Assembly (NCBI GenBank): GCA_035366835.1
Contig: DAOSIS010000010.1
Location: 1-64,000, forward strand
Source: UBA6109 sp035366835
GTDB taxonomy: Bacteria > Desulfobacterota > Syntrophia > Syntrophales > UBA6109
Reading direction: 5' to 3'
Length of the DNA stretch: 64,000 bases
Shown here piece by piece: positions 33,158 to 42,366 of the stretch (positions within the stretch are counted from its first letter, which is position 1; each line of letters begins with the position of its first letter). A program made the translations under genes and the position numbers. The notes below the pieces were generated by a model. The model saw only the letters and a list, made by a program, of their open reading frames with translations. It ran no database searches and was not told where the DNA came from.

Positions 33158-36088
33158 TCAAGCCTCCCTTCCGGGAAGGCTGAAATAGAAGACAGCCCCC
33201 TCGCCCACTTTCCCTTCCGCCCAGACGCGGCCGCCGTGGTTCTCGACGATGCGCTTCACGATGGACAGGCCCACGCCCGTTCCTTCGAATTCGTCGTCGC
33301 GATGCAGCCTCTGAAAGATTCCGAAGAGGCGGTCGTAATGCTTCATGTCGAACCCGATTCCGTTGTCGCGAACGTAATAGACGTTTTCGTTCCCGTCCGG
33401 CCTGCCCCCCACCTCGATCGACGCCCGGTCCGCATCCCGGGTGAACTTCACGGCATTGGACAGGAGATTCGCAAAGACCTGCCGGATATACTTGCCGTCG
33501 CCGTAACCCATGGGCAAAGGCAGAATTTTCAGATCCACGTCCGTTTTTGCCCCGACGGGGGAGAGGCTCTCCCAGGCGTCGACGATGAGCGGATGGAGGT
33601 CGATGGGGGACATCGACATGGCCTCTCGGCCGATCCGGGAAAAAGCCAGCACATCGTCGATCAGCTGGCCCATCTTCGCGGTATGGCTCCGGATGACGCC
33701 GAGCTTCCGTTTCGCTTCGCTGTCCAGCTTCCCGCCGAGGTCCCGGAGGAGCATCAGGGAAAAGCCGTCAATGGCGCGAAGAGGGGCGCGCAGATCGTGG
33801 GAGACGGAGTAACTGAAGCTCTCCAGCTCGCGATTCGCCTCCTCCAACTGCGCCGTCCGCAGCTTCACCATTTCCTCCAGTCCGTGACGGTACGCCTCCA
33901 GTTCTGCGTCCGTCCGCTTCTTTTCGGTGATGTCGAGCCCCATTTCCAGGATAAGCGCCGACCCGTCCGTATCGTAAAACGGAAAATCGAAGATGTAGTA
34001 ATTGCGGCCATCGGGGCCCGCCCATTCCCATTCATGGCGTTTCATGCCGTCCAGGACCCTGTAGGTTTCGCAGATTTCGCAGGGTTCGTTCCGCCCGAAG
34101 AGGAACTCGAAGCAGCGGCGGCCCTTTGCCTCGCCGAAACGATCGCGGAAAAACCGGTTTTCAAAGGGGACATGGTGATCCGGCGTCAGCAGGACGACGT
34201 AGGCCGGCAGGGCGTCGAGGACTTCGATGAAACGCCGTTTCTCGCTCTTCAGCCCCGCCATGGTCTTCTGCAGTTCCGCAGTCCGGTCCTCGACGAGCCT
34301 CTCCAACTCCCTATGGGCGCTGCGAAGGGCCTCTTCGTTGAGAATGCGGTGCATGGCGATGGCAACTTGGTCCGCGACGACCTTCATCATGGCCAGATCA
34401 TCGGCGCTGAAGCCCGTCCTGGTCTTGGTGCCGAACGACAGGGTCCCGATGACCCGCCCCTCCGCCAGGAGCGGATGGCAGGCATAGGCCTTGATTCCGA
34501 GGGACTCGACCAGTTCCGTGCGGATATCCGGCGTCTCCGGGATGTTCTCCGCCACGATGCGGCAGGCGTCCCGCGCGGCGCAGCCGCAGACGGCGACGCC
34601 GTAGTCCAGCCACTCGATCGCCCGCGCCGTCTCCTCCGGGATTCCGGCACAGGCGTTCAGATGGAGCTTCCCCATCCTGTCGTCGGCCAGATAGTTGAAG
34701 AAGGCCTGACAATCGAGGAAATCCATCACCTGCCGGCACAGCTCCTCCACCAGTTCCTGCGGCTTGCCGCTCGCCAGCAGACGGTTGCTGATGAGCGACA
34801 GGAGCTCCATACGCCGGTTGTTTCTCCGGACGACCGCCTCCGCCTCCTTCAGGGAGGACACGTCCACGCCCGCCGCGACGGCGCCGCGCACGCGTCCCGA
34901 AGCATCGAACAGGGGCACGGCGCCTTCGAGCAGCTGGACGCGGCGGCCGTCGTCGAACACCAATTCCAGTTCCGCGTTCGCGACCGGCTGGCCCGTGGCC
35001 GCGGCGACCTGGACGGGCATTTCCGCGGCCTTCAATTCCCTGCCGCCGTGCAGGACCCTGTAGGACACGGCCGCAGCGCCCGATCCGGCGCTCCAGGAAA
35101 CGTTGCCGCCGCGCGGGGCTCGCATGATGGCGTCGGCCTGAGTGTTGCCGGTGATCTGACGGCACTCGGGATCATGGGCGATCCAGATGGCGACCGGCGC
35201 CAGATCCAGAACGGCCTGCAATTCGGCCGTCCGCTTCTGGACCTGATTCTCCACGTTCCTGTAGGATTGGCGGAGCGCCTCTTCCATCTTTCTGCGCTCC
35301 GTGATCTCCTCTGCAACGACGCTGATGCCGGTAACCTGTCCCGCTGCGTCTTTCAGCGGGAGCAGGCTCGCCACCCAGACGCGCCGGTCATGGGGCCGGG
35401 AGATCGTCGTACCCTGAAACTCGATATTCAGGGCGGGCTCGCCGGAACGAAAAACACGCTCCGCCACCTCTTCGGCCAGGGGGGCAAGATCCGGGATGAG
35501 TTCCCGCACGGTCCTGCCGATGTGGTCGGCCGCCGGGACGCCGTTGAACTCCGCCATCTTCTGATTGATTCGAACGCAGCGAAAGTCCCGATCCACGACG
35601 CACAACCCGACCGGGACGGATTCATAGATCGAATGAATCTCCTTCAATTGTTCGTGGGCCCTCTGTTCGCTCTCCCTGAGGGCCGCCTCCGCCGCGCGAT
35701 GGGCGCGGACCTCCGCCGCCTCCGCCAGCGCCCTCCGGACCGCGGGCGCGAGCCTGTTGAGACGGCCCTTCATGACATAGTCTTTCGCGCCCCCGGTGAG
35801 GGTTTCGATGGCCCTCTCTTCACTGATGGCGCCGGTCACGAGGATCAGGGGGGTGTCCGGACACTGCCGCTTCGCCTCGGCGAGGGCCATGAATCCCGTG
35901 TACTGGGGAAGATCGTAGTCGGACAGGATGAGATCCGGGGAAAAGGCCCGCAGTTCGTGCCGGAAGTCCTTCTCCGTCGAGACCACCCTCGCGTCAAAGG
36001 AGATCCCCGCTTCCCGCAGTTCAAACTGCATCAGCTCGGCGTCCAGCGGATTGTCTTCCAGGATGAGAATACGCAGAATCTGGTCCAT
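33158..36088 (-). CDS. Hybrid sensor histidine kinase (REC-PAS-PAS-GAF-PAS-HisKA-HATPase)
   Basis: 976 aa from ATG 36088 (MDQILRILILEDNPLDAE); the open frame further upstream reads like noise. Order: receiver domain with Asp57 in LILSDYDLP (1-125), PAS (about 160-280), PAS (about 300-430), GAF (about 440-600, YLADDRMGKLHLNACAGIP), PAS (about 640-740), HisKA with SYSVSHDLRAPLRAIDGFS, and HATPase_c with NLLSNAVKF, DNGIGFD and GTGVGLSIVKRIV. No transmembrane helix: a cytosolic sensor. The phytochrome-like kinase domain usually pairs with a small Rcp1-type regulator, which here is the adjacent pseudogene. Confidence 0.9.
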   Translation of the reverse strand: MDQILRILILEDNPLDAELMQFELREAGISFDARVVSTEKDFRHELRAFSPDLILSDYDLPQYTGFMALAEAKRQCPDTPLILVTGAISEERAIETLTGGAKDYVMKGRLNRLAPAVRRALAEAAEVRAHRAAEAALRESEQRAHEQLKEIHSIYESVPVGLCVVDRDFRCVRINQKMAEFNGVPAADHIGRTVRELIPDLAPLAEEVAERVFRSGEPALNIEFQGTTISRPHDRRVWVASLLPLKDAAGQVTGISVVAEEITERRKMEEALRQSYRNVENQVQKRTAELQAVLDLAPVAIWIAHDPECRQITGNTQADAIMRAPRGGNVSWSAGSGAAAVSYRVLHGGRELKAAEMPVQVAAATGQPVANAELELVFDDGRRVQLLEGAVPLFDASGRVRGAVAAGVDVSSLKEAEAVVRRNNRRMELLSLISNRLLASGKPQELVEELCRQVMDFLDCQAFFNYLADDRMGKLHLNACAGIPEETARAIEWLDYGVAVCGCAARDACRIVAENIPETPDIRTELVESLGIKAYACHPLLAEGRVIGTLSFGTKTRTGFSADDLAMMKVVADQVAIAMHRILNEEALRSAHRELERLVEDRTAELQKTMAGLKSEKRRFIEVLDALPAYVVLLTPDHHVPFENRFFRDRFGEAKGRRCFEFLFGRNEPCEICETYRVLDGMKRHEWEWAGPDGRNYYIFDFPFYDTDGSALILEMGLDITEKKRTDAELEAYRHGLEEMVKLRTAQLEEANRELESFSYSVSHDLRAPLRAIDGFSLMLLRDLGGKLDSEAKRKLGVIRSHTAKMGQLIDDVLAFSRIGREAMSMSPIDLHPLIVDAWESLSPVGAKTDVDLKILPLPMGYGDGKYIRQVFANLLSNAVKFTRDADRASIEVGGRPDGNENVYYVRDNGIGFDMKHYDRLFGIFQRLHRDDEFEGTGVGLSIVKRIVENHGGRVWAEGKVGEGAVFYFSLPGREA

Positions 36089-36341
36089 GGACCCCTGCCA
36101 CGTTTCCGGCCGGCATGAGAAGAATCGCGGTCCGGTCTGAGAAATCGTAATCGGAGGCCGGCCTTTTTGTAAAGGAATTTTCATGGGGCTTCAGATATTT
36201 CGAGTCCCGATTTCAGGCAAACCCCGATGGCGGATCGCGTTTCCGGGTGGCATGCTCATACAGGAAAGCCGGTGATTGCCGGCCCGCAGTGACGGCGGGT
36301 CGATAGCGGGACCGCGCGGGAAAAACAGCGGGGGATTTTCC

Positions 36342-37112
36342 ATGGCGGGAAGAACTCTCTGGAAGGGAACGATCCACTTCGGGGATGTCGATGTGCCGGT
36401 GAAGCTGCATACTGCGGTTCGGGAAGAGCGGATTTCCTTTCACCTTCTCCACAGGCGCGACCGCATCAGGCTGAAACAGCAGATGGTCTGCGCCTACGAA
36501 AAGACCGCCGTCCCTGCAGAGGAACAGGCCAGGGGCTTCGAACTGGAGGAAGGGAAATACCTGCTCGTCGACCCCGCGGAACTCGAACGGGCCGAACCCG
36601 CGGAAAGCCGCGCGATCGAAGTCCACGAGTTCGTCAAGGCGGAGGCGATCGACCCCGTCTTCCTGGACCGCCTCTACCATCTGGAACCGGACATCCAGTC
36701 CAAGGGCTACCGCGCCCTCGTCGCCGCGATGCAGGAGTTGGACATGGCCGGCATCTGCACCTGGACGATGAGGAAGCGCTCCTACCTCGGGGCCCTTCAG
36801 GCAAGGGCAGAGAAGCTCCGCCTGAGCACCCTGCGGCACGCCGATGAAGTCATCCCGGCCGGGTCTCTCGGTCTTCCGGATATCGCCCTGAGCGAAAAGG
36901 AATTGAAGATCGCCGGTGACCTGATCCGCCAGCTGACGGCGCCTTTTGCACCGCAGAAATTCGAAAACGAGCATCAGAAGAAGCTGCAGGACCTGATCGA
37001 CAGGAAGGCCCGCGGCGAAAAAATCGCGATCCTGAGACCCCGGCGCCTGAGACCGACGGCGCCGGACAAGCTGCTGCAGGCGCTGGAAGCGAGCCTGAAG
37101 AAGGTTGCATAG
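36342..37112 (+). CDS. ku: Ku protein, first copy
   Basis: 256 aa from ATG 36342 (MAGRTLWKGTIHFGDVDVPVKL), with GGGGGA 6 bases upstream. Homodimeric DNA-end-binding protein of bacterial non-homologous end joining. Typical elements are ISFHLLHRRDR, GFELEEGKYLLVDPAELE, AIEVHEFVKAEAIDPVFLDRLYHLEPD and FENEHQKKLQDLIDRKARG. First gene of a four-gene NHEJ operon; the next Ku starts at the very next base after its stop. Confidence 0.95.
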   Translation: MAGRTLWKGTIHFGDVDVPVKLHTAVREERISFHLLHRRDRIRLKQQMVCAYEKTAVPAEEQARGFELEEGKYLLVDPAELERAEPAESRAIEVHEFVKAEAIDPVFLDRLYHLEPDIQSKGYRALVAAMQELDMAGICTWTMRKRSYLGALQARAEKLRLSTLRHADEVIPAGSLGLPDIALSEKELKIAGDLIRQLTAPFAPQKFENEHQKKLQDLIDRKARGEKIAILRPRRLRPTAPDKLLQALEASLKKVA

Positions 37113-37931
37113 ATGCCGAAGCCGCTTTTGACCAAGGAAAGGGAAGCCGGCCCGCAGGCCATCTGGACCGGAACGGTCAGCTTCAGCCTGGTGGCGGTTC
37201 CCGTGCATCTGGTCCGGGCGGTCGAACCCGGCCGCGTCTCGTTCCGCATGCTCCACGGCAAAGACTACTCCCCCCTGTTGAGAAGAATGGTCTGCCCGAA
37301 GGAGGAGGAGATCGTTCCTCCCGATGAGACGATCCGCGGATACGAGATCGGGCCCGGCAAATACATCCTCGTCACGGACGAAGAGCTGGAATCGCTGACG
37401 CCCGAACGGAGCCGCACGATCGAAATCGTCGAATTCATCGACATGAAGGATGTGGACCCGGTCTACTATAACCATCCCTACTATCTTCTTCCCGCCAAGG
37501 GCGGTGAAAAGTCCTACTGCCTGCTGGCCGAAGTGCTGCGTCGGACGAACAAGGCGGGACTGGCAAAATTCGTTCTCGGTGAACGGGAGTACCTCGTCGC
37601 CGTCAAGAACACGCAAGGGGCGCTGTCCCTGATCACGCTCCATTACAGCGAAGATCTTCTGCCGGCCGGGGACATCGCGCCGCCGAGGGAGGCGATCGAG
37701 GACGAAGAGACGGGCCGCATGAAAAAAATCATCCGGGACACGGCCGGCCGGTTCAACCCGGACTCCTATGCGGACGAGCGCCGGAAGAAGATCCTGCAGC
37801 TCCTGAGAAAACTGGCGAAAGACAGAGGACCCGTGGAGGCGCCGGAGACCGAAGAGGAGGAACGGGAAGGCCCTGCCGACCTCGCCGCGGTGCTGGCGGA
37901 GAGTACGCGCCGGGCGAAAAGGGACCGATGA
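37113..37931 (+). CDS. ku: Ku protein, second copy
   Basis: 272 aa, paralogue of the preceding Ku (same core: WTGTVSFSLVAVPVHLV, GYEIGPGKYILVTDEELE, TIEIVEFIDMKDVDPVYYNHPYYLLP). It has a longer acidic/basic C-terminal tail (EAPETEEEEREG...RRAKRDR) that the first copy lacks, so the two may form a heterodimer with one arm contacting LigD. The stop overlaps the next start (ATGA). Confidence 0.95.
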   Translation: MPKPLLTKEREAGPQAIWTGTVSFSLVAVPVHLVRAVEPGRVSFRMLHGKDYSPLLRRMVCPKEEEIVPPDETIRGYEIGPGKYILVTDEELESLTPERSRTIEIVEFIDMKDVDPVYYNHPYYLLPAKGGEKSYCLLAEVLRRTNKAGLAKFVLGEREYLVAVKNTQGALSLITLHYSEDLLPAGDIAPPREAIEDEETGRMKKIIRDTAGRFNPDSYADERRKKILQLLRKLAKDRGPVEAPETEEEEREGPADLAAVLAESTRRAKRDR

Positions 37932-38833
37932 GCAGGAGATTCGCAGAGGTCGCCGGGAAGAGACTCTCTCTGTCGAACCTGGAAAAGGACCTCTATCCGT
38001 CCTACGGCTTCACGAAGGCCCACGTCCTGGAATACTACCGCCGGATGTCCCCCTTCATCCTGCCTCACCTGAAGGATCGCGCACTGACGCTGAAACGCTA
38101 CCCCGAGGGCGTGGAGGGCGATTTCTTTTTCGAGAAGCGCTGTCCTCCCCACCGGCCGACCTGGGTGAAGACCGCCGAGGTCTCTTCCGGAGCGGAGCCC
38201 ATGACGGTCTGCCTCGTCAACGACCTGAACACGCTGATCTGGGTGGAGAACCTCGCGTCCCTCGAATTGCATGTGCCGCTGGCCCGGGCCGCTTCCCCCG
38301 GAACGCCCGACTCGCTCGTCTTCGATCTCGATCCCGGCGATCAGGCGCGCCTGCTCGATTGCGCACGGGTGGCCCTGGTCCTCCGGGACCTCTTCGCCGG
38401 TCTGCGGCTCGTCAGCTGCGTGAAGACCTCGGGCCAGAAGGGACTGCACGTCCACGTCCCGCTGAACCGCGGAGAGGCGACCTTCGCGGACACGAAACGG
38501 TACGCGCGGACCGTGGCGGAGGTCCTGCAGCGCGGCTACCCGGACCTGGTGACCGCGAAAATGGCGAAGGCAGACCGGAGAGGAAAAGTCTTCATCAACT
38601 GGTCCCAGAACGACGCCGGGAAGACGATGGTCTGCGTCTATTCCCTGCGGGCCCGGCAGGAGCCGACCGTTTCCTTTCCGCTGGCCTGGAAGGAAGTGGA
38701 GGACGCGGTCCGCCGCGGCGGCGCGGATAGCCTGCGGGTCCTGCATGCCGAAGCGGTGCGGCGGGCCGAAAAGGACGGCGATCTCTTCCGGGACGTGCTC
38801 GTCAGGAAGCAGCGGCTTCCCCATCTGACATGA
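37928..38833 (+). CDS. ligD: LigD polymerase (primase-like) domain as a separate protein
   Basis: 301 aa, the archaeo-eukaryotic-primase-type polymerase that fills gaps during end joining. LEKDLYPSYGFTKAHVLEYY, LTLKRYPEGVEGDFFFEKR and the metal-binding VFDLDPG are present, and TSGQKGLHVHVPL is the nucleotide-binding motif. In Mycobacterium and Pseudomonas this domain is fused to the ligase; here it is a free gene overlapping both neighbours by 4 bp. Confidence 0.95.
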   Translation: MSRRFAEVAGKRLSLSNLEKDLYPSYGFTKAHVLEYYRRMSPFILPHLKDRALTLKRYPEGVEGDFFFEKRCPPHRPTWVKTAEVSSGAEPMTVCLVNDLNTLIWVENLASLELHVPLARAASPGTPDSLVFDLDPGDQARLLDCARVALVLRDLFAGLRLVSCVKTSGQKGLHVHVPLNRGEATFADTKRYARTVAEVLQRGYPDLVTAKMAKADRRGKVFINWSQNDAGKTMVCVYSLRARQEPTVSFPLAWKEVEDAVRRGGADSLRVLHAEAVRRAEKDGDLFRDVLVRKQRLPHLT

Positions 38834-40437
38834 CTCTGACAACCTACGCATCGAAACGCAGATTCGGCAGGACGCCGGAGCCGGAGCCGGGCCTTCGGGC
38901 CGGGGGCGGCGCTCCGGCGTTCGTTGTCCACAAGCACGCGGCCCGCGCCCTCCACTACGACCTGAGGCTCGAGATGGAAGGCGTGCTGAAGAGCTGGGCG
39001 GTCCCGAAGGGCCCCTCCCTGAATCCTTCCGTGAAGAGACTCGCCGTCGCGGTGGAGGACCACCCCCTCGATTACCGGGATTTCGAAGGCGTGATCCCGA
39101 AGGGAAATTACGGGGCCGGGAGCGTCATCATCTGGGACAGGGGCACTTATTCCCATCCCGCTGCGGGAGACGAAAGGGAACGGGCGGAGCGTCTCCGCGA
39201 CGGGCTCAGAAAGGGGACGATCAAGTTCGTTCTCGACGGGGAAAAGCTCCGCGGCGAATTCGCGCTGGTCAAGACCGGCAGGGACGAAAAATCATGGCTG
39301 CTCCTGAAGAAGAAGGACCGCCATGCGACTGCGGAGGACATCCTGAAGCGCGACCGCTCCGTCCTGTCGGGAAGGACGGTCGAGGAAGTCGCGGCAGACC
39401 CGCAGAAGACCTCCCGGGAAGAGATCCGGGCCGGGCTCCGGGCAGCCCTGGCAGCGGATGACCTGAAGGACGCGCCGGTCAGGCCGATGCCGCACGGCGT
39501 CGCACCGATGCTTGCGACCCTGGTCAGAGAGCCCTTCGATCATCCCGACTGGATTTTCGAGGTGAAATGGGACGGGTACCGGGCTGTTGCGGAAATCCGT
39601 ACCGGAGCCGTCCTCCTCTACTCCCACAACGGAATCTCCTTCAACCGGAGGTTTTCTCCCGTCGTGGACGCCCTGCGGACCTTCGCATTCGACGCGGTCC
39701 TGGACGGTGAAATCGTGGTCGTCGACGACCGGGGCCATCCCGTTTTCCAGATGCTGCAGGAGTACCGGAAAACCGGCGGCGGGCATCTGCTCTACTACGT
39801 CTTCGATCTCCTGCATCTCGAGGGCCGCGACCTCATGAATGTGCCCCTGCTCCGGAGAAAGGAACTCCTGAAAAAAATCCTGCCCGCGGCTTCCAAGATC
39901 CGGTTCAGCGATCACGTGCGCGGGGAAGGCGTCCTCTTTTTCTCCGCTGCCCGCGAAAAGGGATTGGAGGGCATCGTTGCCAAGCACGCCCGGAGTGCGT
40001 ACCGGCCGGGCAGGAGGAGCCGGCAGTGGCTGAAGGTGAAGACGAAGCTCGCGCAGAAGGCGGTGGTCGCGGGATTCACGGAGCCCCGCGGCAGCCGAAG
40101 ACACTTCGGGGCACTGATCCTGGGCGCGTTCCGGCAGGGCGAACTGATCTATATCGGTCACACGGGAAGCGGATTCGACACGAGGACGCTGCGGGAGATC
40201 CGCGGGAAGATGAATCCCCTGATCCGGAAGAGGTGCCCCTTCAAGGCGGTGCCGGAAACGAATGCGGAGGCCACATGGGTGAAACCGGTGCTGGTCTGCG
40301 AGGTCAGTCACCGCGGCTGGACCGCCGACGGTCTGATGCGGCAGCCGTCCTTCCTGAGGCTCCGTGACGACAAGACCGCCCGCGATGCCGTGCTGGAAAA
40401 GCCTGCGCCGGTCGCCGCACCCCGGTCGGCCCCCTGA
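38830..40437 (+). CDS. ligD: LigD phosphoesterase plus ATP-dependent DNA ligase
   Basis: 535 aa. N-terminal 3'-phosphoesterase domain (FVVHKHAARALHYDLRLEMEGVLKSWAVPKGPS, with the HxxxxxHxDxR signature) is followed by the ligase: KWDGYR near residue 243 with the adenylated Lys, DGEIVVVDD, EGIVAKHARSAYRPGRRSRQWLKVK, then the OB domain. It seals breaks held by Ku. It ends the ku-ku-polD-ligD operon; the convergent gene starts 16 bp after its stop. Confidence 0.95.
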   Translation: MTLTTYASKRRFGRTPEPEPGLRAGGGAPAFVVHKHAARALHYDLRLEMEGVLKSWAVPKGPSLNPSVKRLAVAVEDHPLDYRDFEGVIPKGNYGAGSVIIWDRGTYSHPAAGDERERAERLRDGLRKGTIKFVLDGEKLRGEFALVKTGRDEKSWLLLKKKDRHATAEDILKRDRSVLSGRTVEEVAADPQKTSREEIRAGLRAALAADDLKDAPVRPMPHGVAPMLATLVREPFDHPDWIFEVKWDGYRAVAEIRTGAVLLYSHNGISFNRRFSPVVDALRTFAFDAVLDGEIVVVDDRGHPVFQMLQEYRKTGGGHLLYYVFDLLHLEGRDLMNVPLLRRKELLKKILPAASKIRFSDHVRGEGVLFFSAAREKGLEGIVAKHARSAYRPGRRSRQWLKVKTKLAQKAVVAGFTEPRGSRRHFGALILGAFRQGELIYIGHTGSGFDTRTLREIRGKMNPLIRKRCPFKAVPETNAEATWVKPVLVCEVSHRGWTADGLMRQPSFLRLRDDKTARDAVLEKPAPVAAPRSAP

Positions 40438-40453
40438 CTGACCGCCGCGCGGG

Positions 40454-40939
40454 TCAGGGTTCCTTTCGAGGACGGCCTTCCTCCCTGGAGAAGGTGAACT
40501 CGCGGCTGCCGAAGGAGGTCGCGATCGTCGCCTTCCCCTCGAAGGCATAGGGCGGCTTGTCGCCGCCGGCGAGGACCGCCGCGAGGATCGCGCCCAGATC
40601 CTTGAAACCGGCGGTGACGGGCGCCTGCAGCCGCGTCGTCGCCGCTGCAGGGACGAGGAGCTCCTTTTCGAGACGGCCGGAGCCGATCGTCTCCCCCTTC
40701 AGGAAGACGGTGTATTCGAAAGAGGCAAGCGTGATGTCAAAGCGGTTCGGATTCTTCACCTCGATGTCGAGCAGGAGGTCCACCTGCGTGAGGGATCGCG
40801 GGCTGGCCGTCACCCTGTGCAGGGTGACGAGTGGCTTCTCCAGGACCATGCCCAGGCAGGCGGCGAAAAAAAAGGCAAGGACCGGCAGAAACCATTTGCC
40901 GCCGCCTGTTGCCGCTTTTTTCAAGGTTCCCTTGTCCAT
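40454..40939 (-). CDS. LEA14-like (WHy-domain) membrane-anchored protein
   Basis: 161 aa from ATG 40939 (MDKGTLKKAATGGGKWF), GGAGG 9 bases upstream. A single N-terminal helix (FLPVLAFFFAACLGMVL) serves as signal or anchor. The rest is a WHy/LEA type 2 beta-sandwich: DLLLDIEVKNPNRFDITLASFEYTVFLKG and ELLVPAAATTRLQAPVTAGFKDL. Such proteins are periplasmic and linked to desiccation or envelope stress. Convergent with ligD. Confidence 0.85.
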   Translation of the reverse strand: MDKGTLKKAATGGGKWFLPVLAFFFAACLGMVLEKPLVTLHRVTASPRSLTQVDLLLDIEVKNPNRFDITLASFEYTVFLKGETIGSGRLEKELLVPAAATTRLQAPVTAGFKDLGAILAAVLAGGDKPPYAFEGKATIATSFGSREFTFSREEGRPRKEP

Positions 40940-40991
40940 GGGGACTGCCTCCGCGGACTGCCGTCGGTTCATCGTTCCGGAGGAATGCCGC

Positions 40992-41567
40992 TCAGGAGCG
41001 GCATTTTTTCAGAAGCCAGGCCATGTTCTCACCGAGTGTCTTCATCGTGCCCAGGCCTTCCTCGTCCTTCAGCACGTCACCAGGATTTCTCCCCAGGGCC
41101 ATGCTCCAGTAACTCGCTCCCGGCATGGCCATCTGCATATAGTGGAGAAAGAGGTTCATCGAATTGAACGCCGGGATGGCCCCGGCGCGCCGGACGGCGA
41201 CAACGGATGCACCCACCTTCCGCCTGAACATGTAATCGTTGGCGCGCGCGACCAAGCCGCACCGTTCGATGAAGGCCCTCATCCCGGAAGTCACGTCGGA
41301 AAAGTACGTCGGAGATCCCAAGAGGAGCCCGTCGGCCGCTTCGATCTTGACCAGCAGGTCGTTGAGGATGTCGTTGGTCACGACGCAGCGGCGGTTCATA
41401 TTCTTGAAACAGGAATAGCAGGCGCGGCAGCCTGTCAGAGGATGCTCCGCCAACTGGATCAATTCCGAATCGATGCCTTCCTTCCTCAATTCATCCAGGA
41501 CGGCGTTCAGAAGAATCGCCGTGTTGCCGTCCTTGCGGGCGCTGCCGTTGATGGCGACTACTTTCAT
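40992..41567 (-). CDS. NADPH-dependent FMN reductase / iron-sulfur flavoprotein
   Basis: 191 aa from ATG 41567 (MKVVAINGSARKDGNT), GGAGGGG upstream. The flavodoxin-like fold binds FMN through GSARKDGNTA and GSPTYFSDVTSGMRAFIERCG. CRACYSCFKNMNRRC (Cys-x2-Cys-x2-Cys-x7-Cys) resembles the compact cluster motif of archaeal and anaerobe iron-sulfur flavoproteins. Cytosolic redox protein; partner unknown. Confidence 0.87.
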   Translation of the reverse strand: MKVVAINGSARKDGNTAILLNAVLDELRKEGIDSELIQLAEHPLTGCRACYSCFKNMNRRCVVTNDILNDLLVKIEAADGLLLGSPTYFSDVTSGMRAFIERCGLVARANDYMFRRKVGASVVAVRRAGAIPAFNSMNLFLHYMQMAMPGASYWSMALGRNPGDVLKDEEGLGTMKTLGENMAWLLKKCRS

Positions 41568-41856
41568 CTGTCCCCTCCTTTTGATCAGAAAATCGTCACG
41601 AAGGAGCCGGCGCCGTTCCGATGCTGGACATCCTGCAGGAAACGGTCCCGCGGCCCCGGGAGATGCCGCAGAGATACAACAAAAGTCCGCTCCTGTACAG
41701 CCGGTTGTTTGAAAAAAGGCACCTTCCTTCCACGCGGCCCGTGGATGCACGGCCGCGTCCCCCCTGCTTTTCCGGGCTCGCCATCGGTGAGCGGAATCAT
41801 GTATAATGCGATGGGAAAAAGAATTCTTGGCGACGGAAGCCGCAGGCGGTGTTCTC

Positions 41857-42366
41857 ATGACTCTCCGGAACGGAAGAAACACTTCGGGTGCGATCGCGCT
41901 GGTCGCCGGGCTCCTGCTGTGCCTTCTCTGGGGGAATGCGATGGGTGCCGAGAATAGCATCGAGATCGGTCTGGTCGAGGATGTCATCCTCGTCCCGTGG
42001 GGCGTGAAGGTCCCGGCGCGGGTCGATACGGGGGCGGCGATGACCTCCCTCGACGCCCGGGGCCTGAAGGTCCAGGGCAACACCGTGGAGTTCAGCCTTC
42101 CGAAGAAGTACGGCGGCCAGAAGCTCAGCCTGCCCATCGTGAAGTGGATGAGATTCCGTTCCGCCGAGGCCCGGGACCGCAGACCGGTGGTGGAAATGGA
42201 TCTGTGCATCGGAAGCAGGCTGATCCGCACGCAGATCAATCTCAACAACCGCTCAGGGGTCGAATATCCTCTCCTCCTGGGACGCAATGTGCTGCAGCAC
42301 GATTTCGTCGTCAACTGCACGAGGGAGAAGTGCGCCCCTCCCTCCTGCCCGGGGGTCACCCGATGA
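41857..42366 (+). CDS. Exported retropepsin-like aspartic protease (RimB/DUF785-like)
   Basis: 169 aa from ATG 41857 (MTLRNGRNTSGAIAL), giving a signal peptide (LVAGLLLCLLWGNAMGA); an ATG at 41806 in the same frame is an alternative. VPARVDTGAAMTSLDARG is the catalytic Asp-Thr-Gly motif, and EYPLLLGRNVLQHDFVV the retropepsin tail. Described in comparative work on ATP-grasp peptide ligases as part of a three-gene unit with a 7TM protein and a RimK homologue, which follow here with 4-bp overlaps. Confidence 0.87.
   Translation: MTLRNGRNTSGAIALVAGLLLCLLWGNAMGAENSIEIGLVEDVILVPWGVKVPARVDTGAAMTSLDARGLKVQGNTVEFSLPKKYGGQKLSLPIVKWMRFRSAEARDRRPVVEMDLCIGSRLIRTQINLNNRSGVEYPLLLGRNVLQHDFVVNCTREKCAPPSCPGVTR

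Noticed and set aside
33038..36118. 1026-codon open frame on the plus strand
   Set aside because: Antisense shadow of the hybrid kinase.
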